Origin: Micromonosporaceae bacterium
GTDB lineage: Bacteria > Actinomycetota > Actinomycetes > Mycobacteriales > Micromonosporaceae
Assembly (NCBI GenBank): GCA_017354595.1
Contig: JAFMQQ010000058.1
Location: forward strand, 1-10,191
Direction: 5' to 3'
Length of the DNA: 10,191 nucleotides
Both the position numbers and the translations under genes were made by a program. Below the pieces are notes generated by a model, which searched no databases, was not told where the DNA came from, and worked only from the letters and a program-made list of their open reading frames with translations. Shown in pieces: positions 1 to 6,197 of this stretch. Within the stretch, counting starts at the first letter, position 1, and each line of letters begins with the position of its first letter.

Positions 1-1378
1 CCGGCTCCGCGGCCGCATCCGCGGCCCGAGCAGTCTGCACCTGCTTGGTGTGCGCCTCCCAGCGCTGGCGCGCCTCGGCGTACTGCCGCTCCCACTCCTC
101 GCGCTGCTTCTCGTACCCGGGAAGCCACTCGAAGGTGTTCGGGTCGTACCCCTCCGGGTAGACGTAGTTGCCGTGCTCGTCGTAGGTGGCGACCATGCCG
201 TAGAGGGTCGGGTCGAAGTGTTCCTCGCCCTCCTGGAAGCCCTCGTTGGCCTGCTTGAGCGAGAGCGAGATGCGCCGCCGCTCCAGGTCGATGTCGATCA
301 CCTTGACCATCACGTCGGACCCGACCTGGACCACCTGTTCCGGGATCTCCACGTGCCGCTCGGCCAGCTCGGAGATGTGGACCAGACCCTCGATGCCGTC
401 GTCCACCCGGACGAAGGCGCCGAACGGCACCAGCTTTGTCACCTTGCCCGGTACGATCTGCTGGATCGCGTGGGTACGGGCGAACTGCCGCCACGGGTCC
501 TCCTGGGTCGCCTTCAGCGACAGCGAGACCCGCTCCCGGTCCAGGTCCACGTCGAGCACCTCGACCTCGACCTCCTGGCCGACCTCGACCACTTCCGAGG
601 GGTGGTCGATGTGCTTCCAGGACAGTTCGGAGACGTGTACCAGGCCGTCCACGCCGCCCAGGTCGACGAAGGCGCCGAAGTTGACGATCGAGGAGACCAC
701 GCCCTTGCGGACCTGGCCCTTCTGCAGCTTGTTCAGGAACTCGGTGCGCACCTCGGACTGGGTCTGCTCGAGGTAGGCCCGGCGGGACAGCACCACGTTG
801 TTGCGGTTCTTGTCCAGCTCGATGATCTTCGCTTCGAGTTCCCGGCCGACGTACGGCTGCAGGTCGCGTACCCGCCGCATCTCCACCAGCGAGGCCGGCA
901 GGAAGCCGCGCAACCCGATGTCGATGATGAGGCCGCCCTTGACCACCTCGATGACGGAGCCACGTACGACACCGTCGTCTTCCTTGATCTTCTCGATGGT
1001 GCCCCACGCCCGCTCGTACTGGGCGCGCTTCTTCGAGAGGATCAGCCGGCCCTCCTTGTCCTCCTTCTGGAGAACCAGGGCCTCGACGTGGTCGCCGACG
1101 GAGACCACCTCAGCCGGATCGACGTCGTGCTTGATGGACAGCTCGCGGGACGGGATGACGCCCTCGGTCTTGTAGCCGATGTCGAGCAGGACCTCGTCCC
1201 GGTCGACCTTCACGATGGTGCCTTCAACGATGTCGCCATCGTTGAAGTACTTGATGGTGTCGTCGATCGCTGCGAGGAAGGCTTCCTCGGAGCCGAGGTC
1301 GTCGACGGCGATCCTGGCACCGCCAGGGACGTTGGTCGGTGCGGTTGCGCTCGAGGTGTCCTCGATGCTGCTCGTCAT
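1..1378 (-). CDS. rpsA: 30S ribosomal protein S1, 3' end cut by window edge
   Basis: Ribosomal protein S1 binds mRNA on the 30S subunit and helps initiation. The open frame runs from ATG at 1378 to the left edge with no stop, giving 459 residues; the C-terminus is missing. Four S1 (OB-fold) repeats are visible at about residues 47-116, 134-200, 220-289 and 307-376. Repeats 3 and 4 carry the textbook signatures VNFGAFVDLGGVDGLVHVSE and VPFGAFVRVDDGIEGLVHIS. After them comes an acidic and aromatic tail (about 380-459) with EGYDPNTFEWLPGYEKQREE, typical of actinobacterial S1, which is about 480-500 residues long, so roughly 20-40 residues are probably missing. Actinobacterial S1 has four repeats rather than the six of Escherichia coli. 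A GGAG at 1391-1394 lies 12 bases before the ATG, slightly far but usable. The gene is divergent from the methyltransferase pair. Identity is very secure. Confidence 0.97.
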   Translation of the reverse strand, partial: MTSSIEDTSSATAPTNVPGGARIAVDDLGSEEAFLAAIDDTIKYFNDGDIVEGTIVKVDRDEVLLDIGYKTEGVIPSRELSIKHDVDPAEVVSVGDHVEALVLQKEDKEGRLILSKKRAQYERAWGTIEKIKEDDGVVRGSVIEVVKGGLIIDIGLRGFLPASLVEMRRVRDLQPYVGRELEAKIIELDKNRNNVVLSRRAYLEQTQSEVRTEFLNKLQKGQVRKGVVSSIVNFGAFVDLGGVDGLVHVSELSWKHIDHPSEVVEVGQEVEVEVLDVDLDRERVSLSLKATQEDPWRQFARTHAIQQIVPGKVTKLVPFGAFVRVDDGIEGLVHISELAERHVEIPEQVVQVGSDVMVKVIDIDLERRRISLSLKQANEGFQEGEEHFDPTLYGMVATYDEHGNYVYPEGYDPNTFEWLPGYEKQREEWERQYAEARQRWEAHTKQVQTARAADAAAEP

Positions 1379-1425
1379 GGTGGGTTGTTGCTCCGGTCGG
1401 GTGTCTTGTCAATCAGGTGACTCGG

Positions 1426-1453
1426 GTGCCCCGCGAGCCTGCCGCCGGGGCGT
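1426..1453 (-). promoter_or_regulatory. GC hairpin in the putative rpsA leader
   Basis: The segments 1428-1433 (gccccg) and 1446-1451 (cggggc) are perfect inverted repeats with a 12-base loop. Two flanking G-U pairs may extend the stem in the minus-strand RNA. It lies about 48-75 bases before the rpsA start. E. coli S1 is known to repress translation of its own mRNA through leader structure, so a role in autoregulation is possible, but this is inference from position only. There is no U tract, so it is not an obvious terminator. Confidence 0.3.
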
Positions 1454-1560
1454 GCCACAGTGATCCACAGATGACCATCGACTGCCAACCACCACACGCT
1501 TTTCCGGGCGGCCGCGGACCTACTCCATACCGAGATACGCGACCCACGAGTGCATCGACT

Positions 1561-1591
1561 AGCTTACCGTGCGCATTGGTGCTGCGTGCAA
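1561..1591 (-). promoter_or_regulatory. Weak candidate promoter for rpsA
   Basis: Read on the minus strand, TTGCAC (1591-1586) is followed after 19 bases by TAAGCT (1566-1561). The hexamers resemble sigma70-type -35 and -10 (TANNNT) elements, but the spacer is longer than the usual 17-18. If used, it would give rpsA a leader of about 175 bases. The rest of the 1379-1657 gap contains no convincing gene. For the opposite direction I saw only a poorer match, TTGGTG (1576-1581), 17 bases, TAAAGG (1599-1604), ahead of the methyltransferases. Both are pattern matches only. Confidence 0.28.
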
Positions 1592-1657
1592 GACCCCGTA
1601 AAGGCCACTCGGCTGTCATCCGGAACCTGGCCGGCTGAGGCCATCTAAGGTGACACG

Positions 1658-2473
1658 GTGACCGGAGGTGGCCGGCGGCCGGTTGGTGCCGCAGAGGCCA
1701 GGCGGGCCAACCGCGCGTGGTGGGACTCGGACGCGGACGCGTACCAGGCCGAGCACGGCGACTTCCTCGGCGATGTCGACTTCGTGTGGTGCCCGGAAGG
1801 CCTGCGCGAAGCGGCCGCCGGCCTGCTCGGGCCGGTCACCGGGCGGCGCGTGGTCGAGGTGGGGTGCGGCGCCGCGGCCGCGTCCCGCTGGCTTGCCAGC
1901 CAGGGCGCCGTGGTGGTCGGGGTGGACCTGTCCGCGGGCATGTTGCGGCAGGCGGCGCTCGCCGCCGATCGGACGGGGGTACGGGCACCGCTGGTACAGG
2001 CCGATGCCGTGTGCCTGCCGCTGCGCTCGGCGTCGTTCGACATCGCCTGTACCGCTTTCGGCGCGGTGCCGTTCGTGTCCGACTCGGCGGCCGTGATGCA
2101 CGAGGTGCACCGGGTGCTGCGGCCGGGCGGCCGCTGGGTCTTCGCGGTCACCCACCCGATGCGCTGGATCTTCCTCGACGATCCGGGTGAGGCGGGGCTG
2201 GTGGCGGTGCACTCGTACTTCGATCGCCGGCCGTACGTGGAGTACGACGAGGCAGGCCGGTTGACATACCTGGAGCAGCACCGGACGCTGGGCGACCGGA
2301 TCCGCGAGCTGGTCGACGCCGGCTTCGTACTGACCGACCTGGTCGAGCCGGAATGGCCGGAGGGGCACGAGCAGATCTGGGGCCAGTGGAGCGCGTTGCG
2401 GGGCCGGCTCTTCCCCGGTACGGCCATCTTCGTCGCCCACAAGCCGGAGTCCCGGCAACCGGCCCAGGCGTAG
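1658..2473 (+). CDS. Class I SAM-dependent methyltransferase, substrate unknown
   Basis: A 271-residue methyltransferase with a Rossmann-type SAM fold. Motif I is VVEVGCGAAAASRWL (about 65-79); the third glycine of the usual GxGxG is replaced by alanine. The acidic residue after strand 2 is Asp90 in GVDLS, which should bind the SAM ribose. DAVCLP (116-121) and FDIACTAFGAV (127-137) form motifs II-III, and VLRPGGRWVFAV (153-164) is the post-III strand. The N-terminal segment ANRAWWDSDADAYQAEHGDF (17-36) and the Trp-rich C-terminal region (PEWPEGHEQIWGQW, 231-244) are the parts likely to set substrate choice. The start is GTG with AAGGTG at 1647-1652, five bases upstream. There is no signal peptide, so it is cytoplasmic. 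It is divergent from rpsA and followed after 9 bases by a second methyltransferase. I recall similar genes beside rpsA in other actinobacteria but know of no assigned substrate. Confidence 0.9.
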   Translation: MTGGGRRPVGAAEARRANRAWWDSDADAYQAEHGDFLGDVDFVWCPEGLREAAAGLLGPVTGRRVVEVGCGAAAASRWLASQGAVVVGVDLSAGMLRQAALAADRTGVRAPLVQADAVCLPLRSASFDIACTAFGAVPFVSDSAAVMHEVHRVLRPGGRWVFAVTHPMRWIFLDDPGEAGLVAVHSYFDRRPYVEYDEAGRLTYLEQHRTLGDRIRELVDAGFVLTDLVEPEWPEGHEQIWGQWSALRGRLFPGTAIFVAHKPESRQPAQA

Positions 2474-2482
2474 CCTGCGGGC

Positions 2483-3271
2483 GTGACTATCGATGGGTGG
2501 AGCGACGGTAAGGCGTACGACCAATACATGGGCCGGTGGAGCCGGTTGGTCGCGTCACAGTTCCTCGGCTGGCTGGCACCCTCGTCCAGGCTGCGCTGGC
2601 TGGACGTCGGCTGCGGTACCGGCGCCCTCGCCGCCGCCATAGCCTCCACTGTGGACCCTTTACGCCTGGCCGCGGTCGATCCGTCGGTCGGCTTCGCGGC
2701 GACCGCCCGTGCCGACGCCACCCTCGCCGGCGCGCTGGTCGGCGTCGCCGATGGGCAGCGGCTGCCGTTCGCCGCCGGTTCCTTCGACCTGACCGCCGCC
2801 GGGCTGGTGGTCAACTTCGCCGCCGACCCGGCTGCCCTGCTCGCCGAGATGGTACGGGTGACCGTGCCCGGCGGTACGGTCGCCGGCTACGTGTGGGACT
2901 ACGCCGGCCGGATGCGGATGCTGCGCATGTTCTGGGAGGTGGCGGCGCAGCTGCGCCCGGACGACTCGTGGGCCGACGAGGGGCGGCGCTTCCCGCTGTG
3001 CCGGCCGGAGCCGCTGCGCGAACTGTGGGGTGCGGCCGGCCTGACCGGCGTCGAGGCGGAGCCGGTGGACATGACGATGGAGTACCGCGACTTCGACGAC
3101 TACTGGCTGCCGTTCCTCGGCGGCCAGGGACCAGCCGGCGAGTACGTCGCCTCGTTACCCGAACGCCGCCGGATCGCGCTGCGCGAGGTGTTGCGCGCCC
3201 GGCTGCCGGGTGGGCCGGACGGTTCGATCCGGCTGTCCGGCCGCGTCTGGGCGGTACGCGGACGCCGCTGA
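2483..3271 (+). CDS. Second class I SAM-dependent methyltransferase (methyltransferase_11-like), substrate unknown
   Basis: A 262-residue methyltransferase. Motif I is RWLDVGCGTGALAAAI (38-53), with the full GxGxG glycines. Asp66 in AAVDPS is the ribose-binding acid, DGQRLPF (90-96) is motif II, FDLTAAGLVVNF (101-112) is motif III and VTVPGGTVAGYVWDY (126-140) is the post-III strand. The N-terminal YDQYMGRWSRLVA is typical of a group of methyltransferase_11-like proteins of unknown substrate. The second half (YRDFDDYWLPFLGG, 201-214) is also common in that group. The start is GTG 9 bases after the stop of the preceding methyltransferase with no good Shine-Dalgarno sequence, which suggests reinitiation by ribosomes finishing the first gene. 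The in-frame ATG at 2528 would cut into the conserved N-terminus and is less likely. The two proteins share only the fold motifs, so they are not a recent duplication. Confidence 0.88.
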   Translation: MTIDGWSDGKAYDQYMGRWSRLVASQFLGWLAPSSRLRWLDVGCGTGALAAAIASTVDPLRLAAVDPSVGFAATARADATLAGALVGVADGQRLPFAAGSFDLTAAGLVVNFAADPAALLAEMVRVTVPGGTVAGYVWDYAGRMRMLRMFWEVAAQLRPDDSWADEGRRFPLCRPEPLRELWGAAGLTGVEAEPVDMTMEYRDFDDYWLPFLGGQGPAGEYVASLPERRRIALREVLRARLPGGPDGSIRLSGRVWAVRGRR

Positions 3272-3286
3272 CCCCTTTGCCCGACT

Positions 3287-3305
3287 GACCCTGCCGGAAA
3301 GGGTC
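3287..3305 (+). terminator. Small hairpin after the methyltransferase pair
   Basis: gaccct (3287-3292) and agggtc (3300-3305) form a perfect 6-base-pair stem with a 7-base loop, 15 bases after the stop of the second methyltransferase. There is no T tract. Hairpins without a U tail have been proposed as terminators in actinobacteria; it could equally be a 3'-end stabilising structure. Confidence 0.3.
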
Positions 3306-3335
3306 GAGCGAGCCGGCGGAAGGGCCGAAAGGTGC

Positions 3336-3364
3336 TTGCCCTGGGGCGCGGTCGAAGCTACCTT
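3336..3364 (+). promoter_or_regulatory. Candidate sigma70-type promoter in the convergent gap
   Basis: TTGCCC (3336-3341), a 17-base spacer and TACCTT (3359-3364) fit the loose actinobacterial TTGNNN-17-TANNNT pattern. The predicted start of transcription is about 3371. The -10 box overlaps the left end of the operator-like palindrome at 3363-3378, which is the usual geometry for repression. No open reading frame with coding character follows; a stem-loop terminator lies about 50-80 bases downstream. The match is a short pattern and could be chance. Confidence 0.3.
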
Positions 3365-3378
3365 GGAAGCGCTCCCAA
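3363..3378. promoter_or_regulatory. LacI-family operator-like palindrome (CebR-box-like)
   Basis: TTGGAAGCGCTCCCAA is an inverted repeat with a single mismatched pair. Its core TGGAAGCGCTCCCA matches 13 of 14 bases of the CebR/CelR operator TGGGAGCGCTCCCA, the box used by cellobiose-responsive LacI-family repressors in Streptomyces and Thermobifida. The central AGCGCT is typical of LacI-family sites. The location is odd: it lies between the 3' ends of two convergent genes, with no sugar gene in view. It may be an active site for an unseen transcript, a remnant of a lost gene's promoter, or chance. Confidence 0.45.
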
Positions 3379-3452
3379 CCGCGCGGCTTCGCCGCGCAGC
3401 TGCCGAGGGAGCAAGGGTGCCGGACCGGTCGGGGGTCCGGCACCACCCTTTT
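3371..3452 (+). ncRNA. Hypothetical short structured RNA in the convergent gap
   Basis: If the promoter candidate at 3336-3364 is used, the transcript would start near 3371 and end at the T tract at 3449-3452, about 80 bases. Its predicted fold is compact: the 5' end gctccc (3371-3376) pairs with gggagc (3407-3412) and encloses a 7-base-pair hairpin gcgcggc/gccgcgc with a ttc loop (3381-3397). The terminator stem-loop then follows at 3416-3444. No conserved RNA family is recognised. The same inverted repeats would also form in the minus-strand RNA downstream of polA, so the structures may only serve termination. Confidence 0.2.
3416..3452. terminator. Strong stem-loop terminator, probably bidirectional
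   Basis: ggtgccggacc (3416-3426) and ggtccggcacc (3434-3444) form a perfect 11-base-pair stem with a 7-base loop. On the plus strand it is followed by accc and four T residues (3449-3452), a plausible intrinsic terminator for plus-strand transcripts. On the minus strand the stem begins 13 bases after the polA stop, preceded by an A-run (3452-3449), and is followed by a less U-rich stretch. It most likely separates the two convergent transcription units. Confidence 0.75.
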
Positions 3453-3457
3453 CCCGG

Positions 3458-6160
3458 CTAGTGGTCGGCCTCCGACCAGTTGGGTCCCGCGCCGATCGAG
3501 ACCGACAGCGGTACGTCCAGCGGATAGGCACCGCCCATCTGCTGGCGTACCAGAGCCTCCAGCGCCTCCCGCTCCCCCGGTGCCACCTCGAAGACCAGCT
3601 CGTCATGCACCTGCAGCAGCATCCGGGAACGCAGCCCCGACTCGCGAAGCGCCCGGTCGACCCGCAGCATCGCCACCTTGATGACATCCGCCGCTGAGCC
3701 CTGGATCGGCGCGTTGAGCGCCATCCGCTCCGCCATCTCCCGGCGCTGCCGGTTGTCGCTATTCAGGTCGGGCAGGTACCGGCGCCGGCCGAGCACCGTC
3801 TGGGTGTATCCGTCCAGCCGCGCCTGTACCACCACCCGGCGCAGGTAGTCGCGCACCCCGCCGAACCGGGTGAAGTACTCCTCCATCAGCACGCCCGCCT
3901 CGGGCGGGGTGATGCCCAACTGGTTGGCCAGCCCGTAGGAGGACAGGCCGTACGCCAGGCCGTAGTTCATCGCCTTGATCCGGCGCCGCTGTTCGTGGGT
4001 GACCTCGGCCGCCGGTACGCCGAAGACCGAGGAGGCGGTGGAGGCATGGAAGTCGAAGCCGGAGTTGAACGCATCGATCAACGCCTGGTCGCGGGACAGG
4101 TGCGCCATGATGCGCATCTCGATCTGGCTGTAGTCGGCGGTGAGCAGTTTCTCGTACCCCTCGCCCACCTTGAACGCGCGTCTGATCTTCCGTCCCTCGT
4201 CCGTGCGGATCGGGATGTTCTGCAGGTTGGGGTCGGTACTGGACAGGCGCCCGGTGGCGGCGACGGTCTGGTTGAAGGTGGTGTGGATGCGGCCGTCGTC
4301 GCTCACCGACTTCAGCAGACCATCCACTGTGGACTTCAACCGGGTCACGTCGCGGTGCCGCAGCAGGTGTTCCAGGAGCGGATTCCCGGTCTGCGCGAGG
4401 AGTCCGGCCAACGCGTCGGCGTCGGTGGTGTACCCGGTCTTGATCCGCTTGGTCTTGGGCAGCTTCAGCTCGGTGAACAGGATCTCCTGCAGCTGCTTGG
4501 GCGAACCCAGGTTGAACTCCCGCCCGATCTCCGCGTACGCCGCCTGCGCGGCCGCCTTCACCTCCGCGGCGAACGTCGACTCCAACTCGGAGAGGTAGTC
4601 GGTGTCGGCCGCGATGCCGGCCCGTTCCATCTCGGCCAGCACTTCGACCAGCGGCAGCTCCACCTCGCGCAGTAGCCGCACGCCGAGACCGTCGTCGCGG
4701 GCCAGCTCGGCGGAGAGCGCCTCGGCGAGATCGAGCGTGGCCCGGGCGCGCAGCATCAGGTTCTGCCCGGGCTCCTCGGTCTGCTCCGCCAGCCCTTCCA
4801 CCTCCAGGGTCAGCTGCCCGTCATCCGGCGTCTCCACCCGCAGCTCGCGTTGCAGGTAGCGCAGGGCGAGGTCGGTCAGGTCATAGGAGCGTTGGTCCGG
4901 CCGGGCCAGGTAGGCGCCGAGTGCGGTATCGGTAACCAACCCGTGCAGGCTCCAGCCCCGGGCCGCGAAGGCGAGCAGCGCCGGCTTGCCGTCGTGCATC
5001 ACCTTGGGCCGCGCCGGATCGGCGAGCCACTCGGCGACCGCCGCCTCGCCCTCCGCGTCCAGCTCCGCCGGGTCGAACCAGGCGCCCCGACCATCGCCGG
5101 TCGCCACCGCGACCCCGGTCAGGCTCCCGGTACCGCGCCCGAAGCCGCCGGCCACGGCGACCCCGACCGGCTCGCTCGTGCAATGCTCGGCCAGCCAGGC
5201 CGCCAGCTCGGCACCGGAGAGCACGCTGCCGGCGAGGTCGAAGCCGCCCTCCGCCTCGGGCTCCACCGGCTCCAAGTAGGAGTAGAGCCGCTCGCGCAGC
5301 ACCCGGAACTCCAGAGCGTCGAAGACCCGGTGCACCGCCTCCCGATCCCAGCCGTGCCAGAGCAGGTCGGCCGGTGCGATCGGCAGCTCCAGGTCGGTGA
5401 CCAGACAGTTGACCTGGTAGTTGATCAGAACCTGGGCGAGGTGCTCGCGCAGGCTGTCGCCGGCCTTTCCCTTGATCTCGTCGGCATGGGCCACAACGCC
5501 GTCAAGGTTGCCGTACTGGCCGATCCATTTCGCGGCGGTCTTCGGCCCGACCCCCGGCACACCGGGCAGGTTGTCGCTGCTCTCGCCGACCAGCGCCGCG
5601 AGGTCGCGGTAGCGGTCCGGACCGACGCCGTAGCGTGCGGTCACCGCGTCCGGGTCCATCCGGTCCATCTCGGAGACGCCACGCTTCAGGTACAGCACCG
5701 TGACGCCGTCACCGACCAACTGGAACGCGTCCCGGTCGCCGGTGATGATGCCGACCTGCATGCCGTGCTCGTGCCCGTCCCGGGCCAGCGTGGCGATCAC
5801 GTCGTCGGCTTCGTAGCCCGGCTTCTCCACGGTCGGGATGCGCAGCGCGGCCAGCACCTCCTTGATCAGGTCGACCTGGCCGGCGAACTCGGACGGGGAG
5901 GTCGACCGGTTCGCCTTGTAGTCCGCGTATGTCTCGCTGCGGAACGACTGCCGGGACACATCGAAGGCGACGACGATGTGTGTGGGCTGCTCGTCGCGCA
6001 GCATGTTGATCAGCATCGAGGTGAAGCCGAAGACGGCGTTGGTCACCTGGCCGGTGCTGGTCGAGAAGTTCTCCGCGGGCAACGCGAAGAACGCCCGGTA
6101 GGCCAGCGAATGGCCGTCAAGCAGCAGCAGCCGCGGCTTCCGCGGTGTTTCAGCACCCAC
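3458..6160 (-). CDS. polA: DNA polymerase I (5' nuclease, inactive 3'-5' exonuclease-like domain, family A polymerase)
   Basis: A 900-residue PolA for gap filling and Okazaki fragment processing. The 5' nuclease (about 9-295) keeps its metal ligands: Asp15 in LLDGHS, GYEADD (115-120), GDRD (141-144), Asp196 and the helix-hairpin-helix PGVPGVGPKTA. The exonuclease-like domain (about 309-475) lacks the proofreading acids: the ExoI site reads PVGVAVAGG, the ExoII region VMHDGKPA, and the ExoIII YxxxD is absent. The polymerase domain shows motif A TADYSQIEMR (Asp676, Glu681), the O-helix with Arg725, Lys729, Tyr733 and Tyr737, and motif C VHDE (His852, Asp853). Start choice: GTG at 6160 places the first catalytic Asp at residue 15, as in known PolA; its Shine-Dalgarno is weak. 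GTG at 6181 and ATG at 6241 (which would overlap livF by 44 bases) are alternatives. It lies 37 bases downstream of livF on the same strand. Confidence 0.96.
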   Translation of the reverse strand: MGAETPRKPRLLLLDGHSLAYRAFFALPAENFSTSTGQVTNAVFGFTSMLINMLRDEQPTHIVVAFDVSRQSFRSETYADYKANRSTSPSEFAGQVDLIKEVLAALRIPTVEKPGYEADDVIATLARDGHEHGMQVGIITGDRDAFQLVGDGVTVLYLKRGVSEMDRMDPDAVTARYGVGPDRYRDLAALVGESSDNLPGVPGVGPKTAAKWIGQYGNLDGVVAHADEIKGKAGDSLREHLAQVLINYQVNCLVTDLELPIAPADLLWHGWDREAVHRVFDALEFRVLRERLYSYLEPVEPEAEGGFDLAGSVLSGAELAAWLAEHCTSEPVGVAVAGGFGRGTGSLTGVAVATGDGRGAWFDPAELDAEGEAAVAEWLADPARPKVMHDGKPALLAFAARGWSLHGLVTDTALGAYLARPDQRSYDLTDLALRYLQRELRVETPDDGQLTLEVEGLAEQTEEPGQNLMLRARATLDLAEALSAELARDDGLGVRLLREVELPLVEVLAEMERAGIAADTDYLSELESTFAAEVKAAAQAAYAEIGREFNLGSPKQLQEILFTELKLPKTKRIKTGYTTDADALAGLLAQTGNPLLEHLLRHRDVTRLKSTVDGLLKSVSDDGRIHTTFNQTVAATGRLSSTDPNLQNIPIRTDEGRKIRRAFKVGEGYEKLLTADYSQIEMRIMAHLSRDQALIDAFNSGFDFHASTASSVFGVPAAEVTHEQRRRIKAMNYGLAYGLSSYGLANQLGITPPEAGVLMEEYFTRFGGVRDYLRRVVVQARLDGYTQTVLGRRRYLPDLNSDNRQRREMAERMALNAPIQGSAADVIKVAMLRVDRALRESGLRSRMLLQVHDELVFEVAPGEREALEALVRQQMGGAYPLDVPLSVSIGAGPNWSEADH

Positions 6161-6197
6161 GGTTGGCGAGCCTAGTCCCACCCACCGACAGAAGCCG

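Noticed and set aside
1407..1412. TTGACA on the minus strand upstream of rpsA
   Set aside because: It lies only about 30 bases before the rpsA start, no -10 follows at the right distance, and a promoter there would exclude the ribosome binding site from the transcript.
50..1420. Plus-strand 456-residue open frame
   Set aside because: It is the antisense shadow of rpsA. Its product is a low-complexity Leu/Val/Asp/His-rich string with no family motifs, while the minus strand encodes unmistakable S1 repeats.
1413..1619. 68-residue minus-strand open frame upstream of rpsA
   Set aside because: It has no convincing Shine-Dalgarno sequence, it spans the candidate promoter and leader hairpin, and its amino acid composition is not protein-like. 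A leader peptide cannot be excluded but is not supported.
1616..2814. Two long minus-strand open frames (302 and 389 residues) across the methyltransferases
   Set aside because: They are opposite-strand shadows created by high-GC codon use. Both methyltransferase frames show ordered SAM-binding motifs, while these frames are Arg/Pro/Ser-rich with no motifs.
3332..3697. Plus-strand 121-residue open frame running from the convergent gap into polA
   Set aside because: It crosses the terminator stem and the 3' end of polA, lacks a ribosome binding site and shows no conserved features, so it is not the target of the operator candidate.
4850..6175. Plus-strand 441-residue open frame antisense to polA
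   Set aside because: It is a shadow of the polA frame, with a repetitive Val/Gln/Arg/Asp composition and no recognisable domain.
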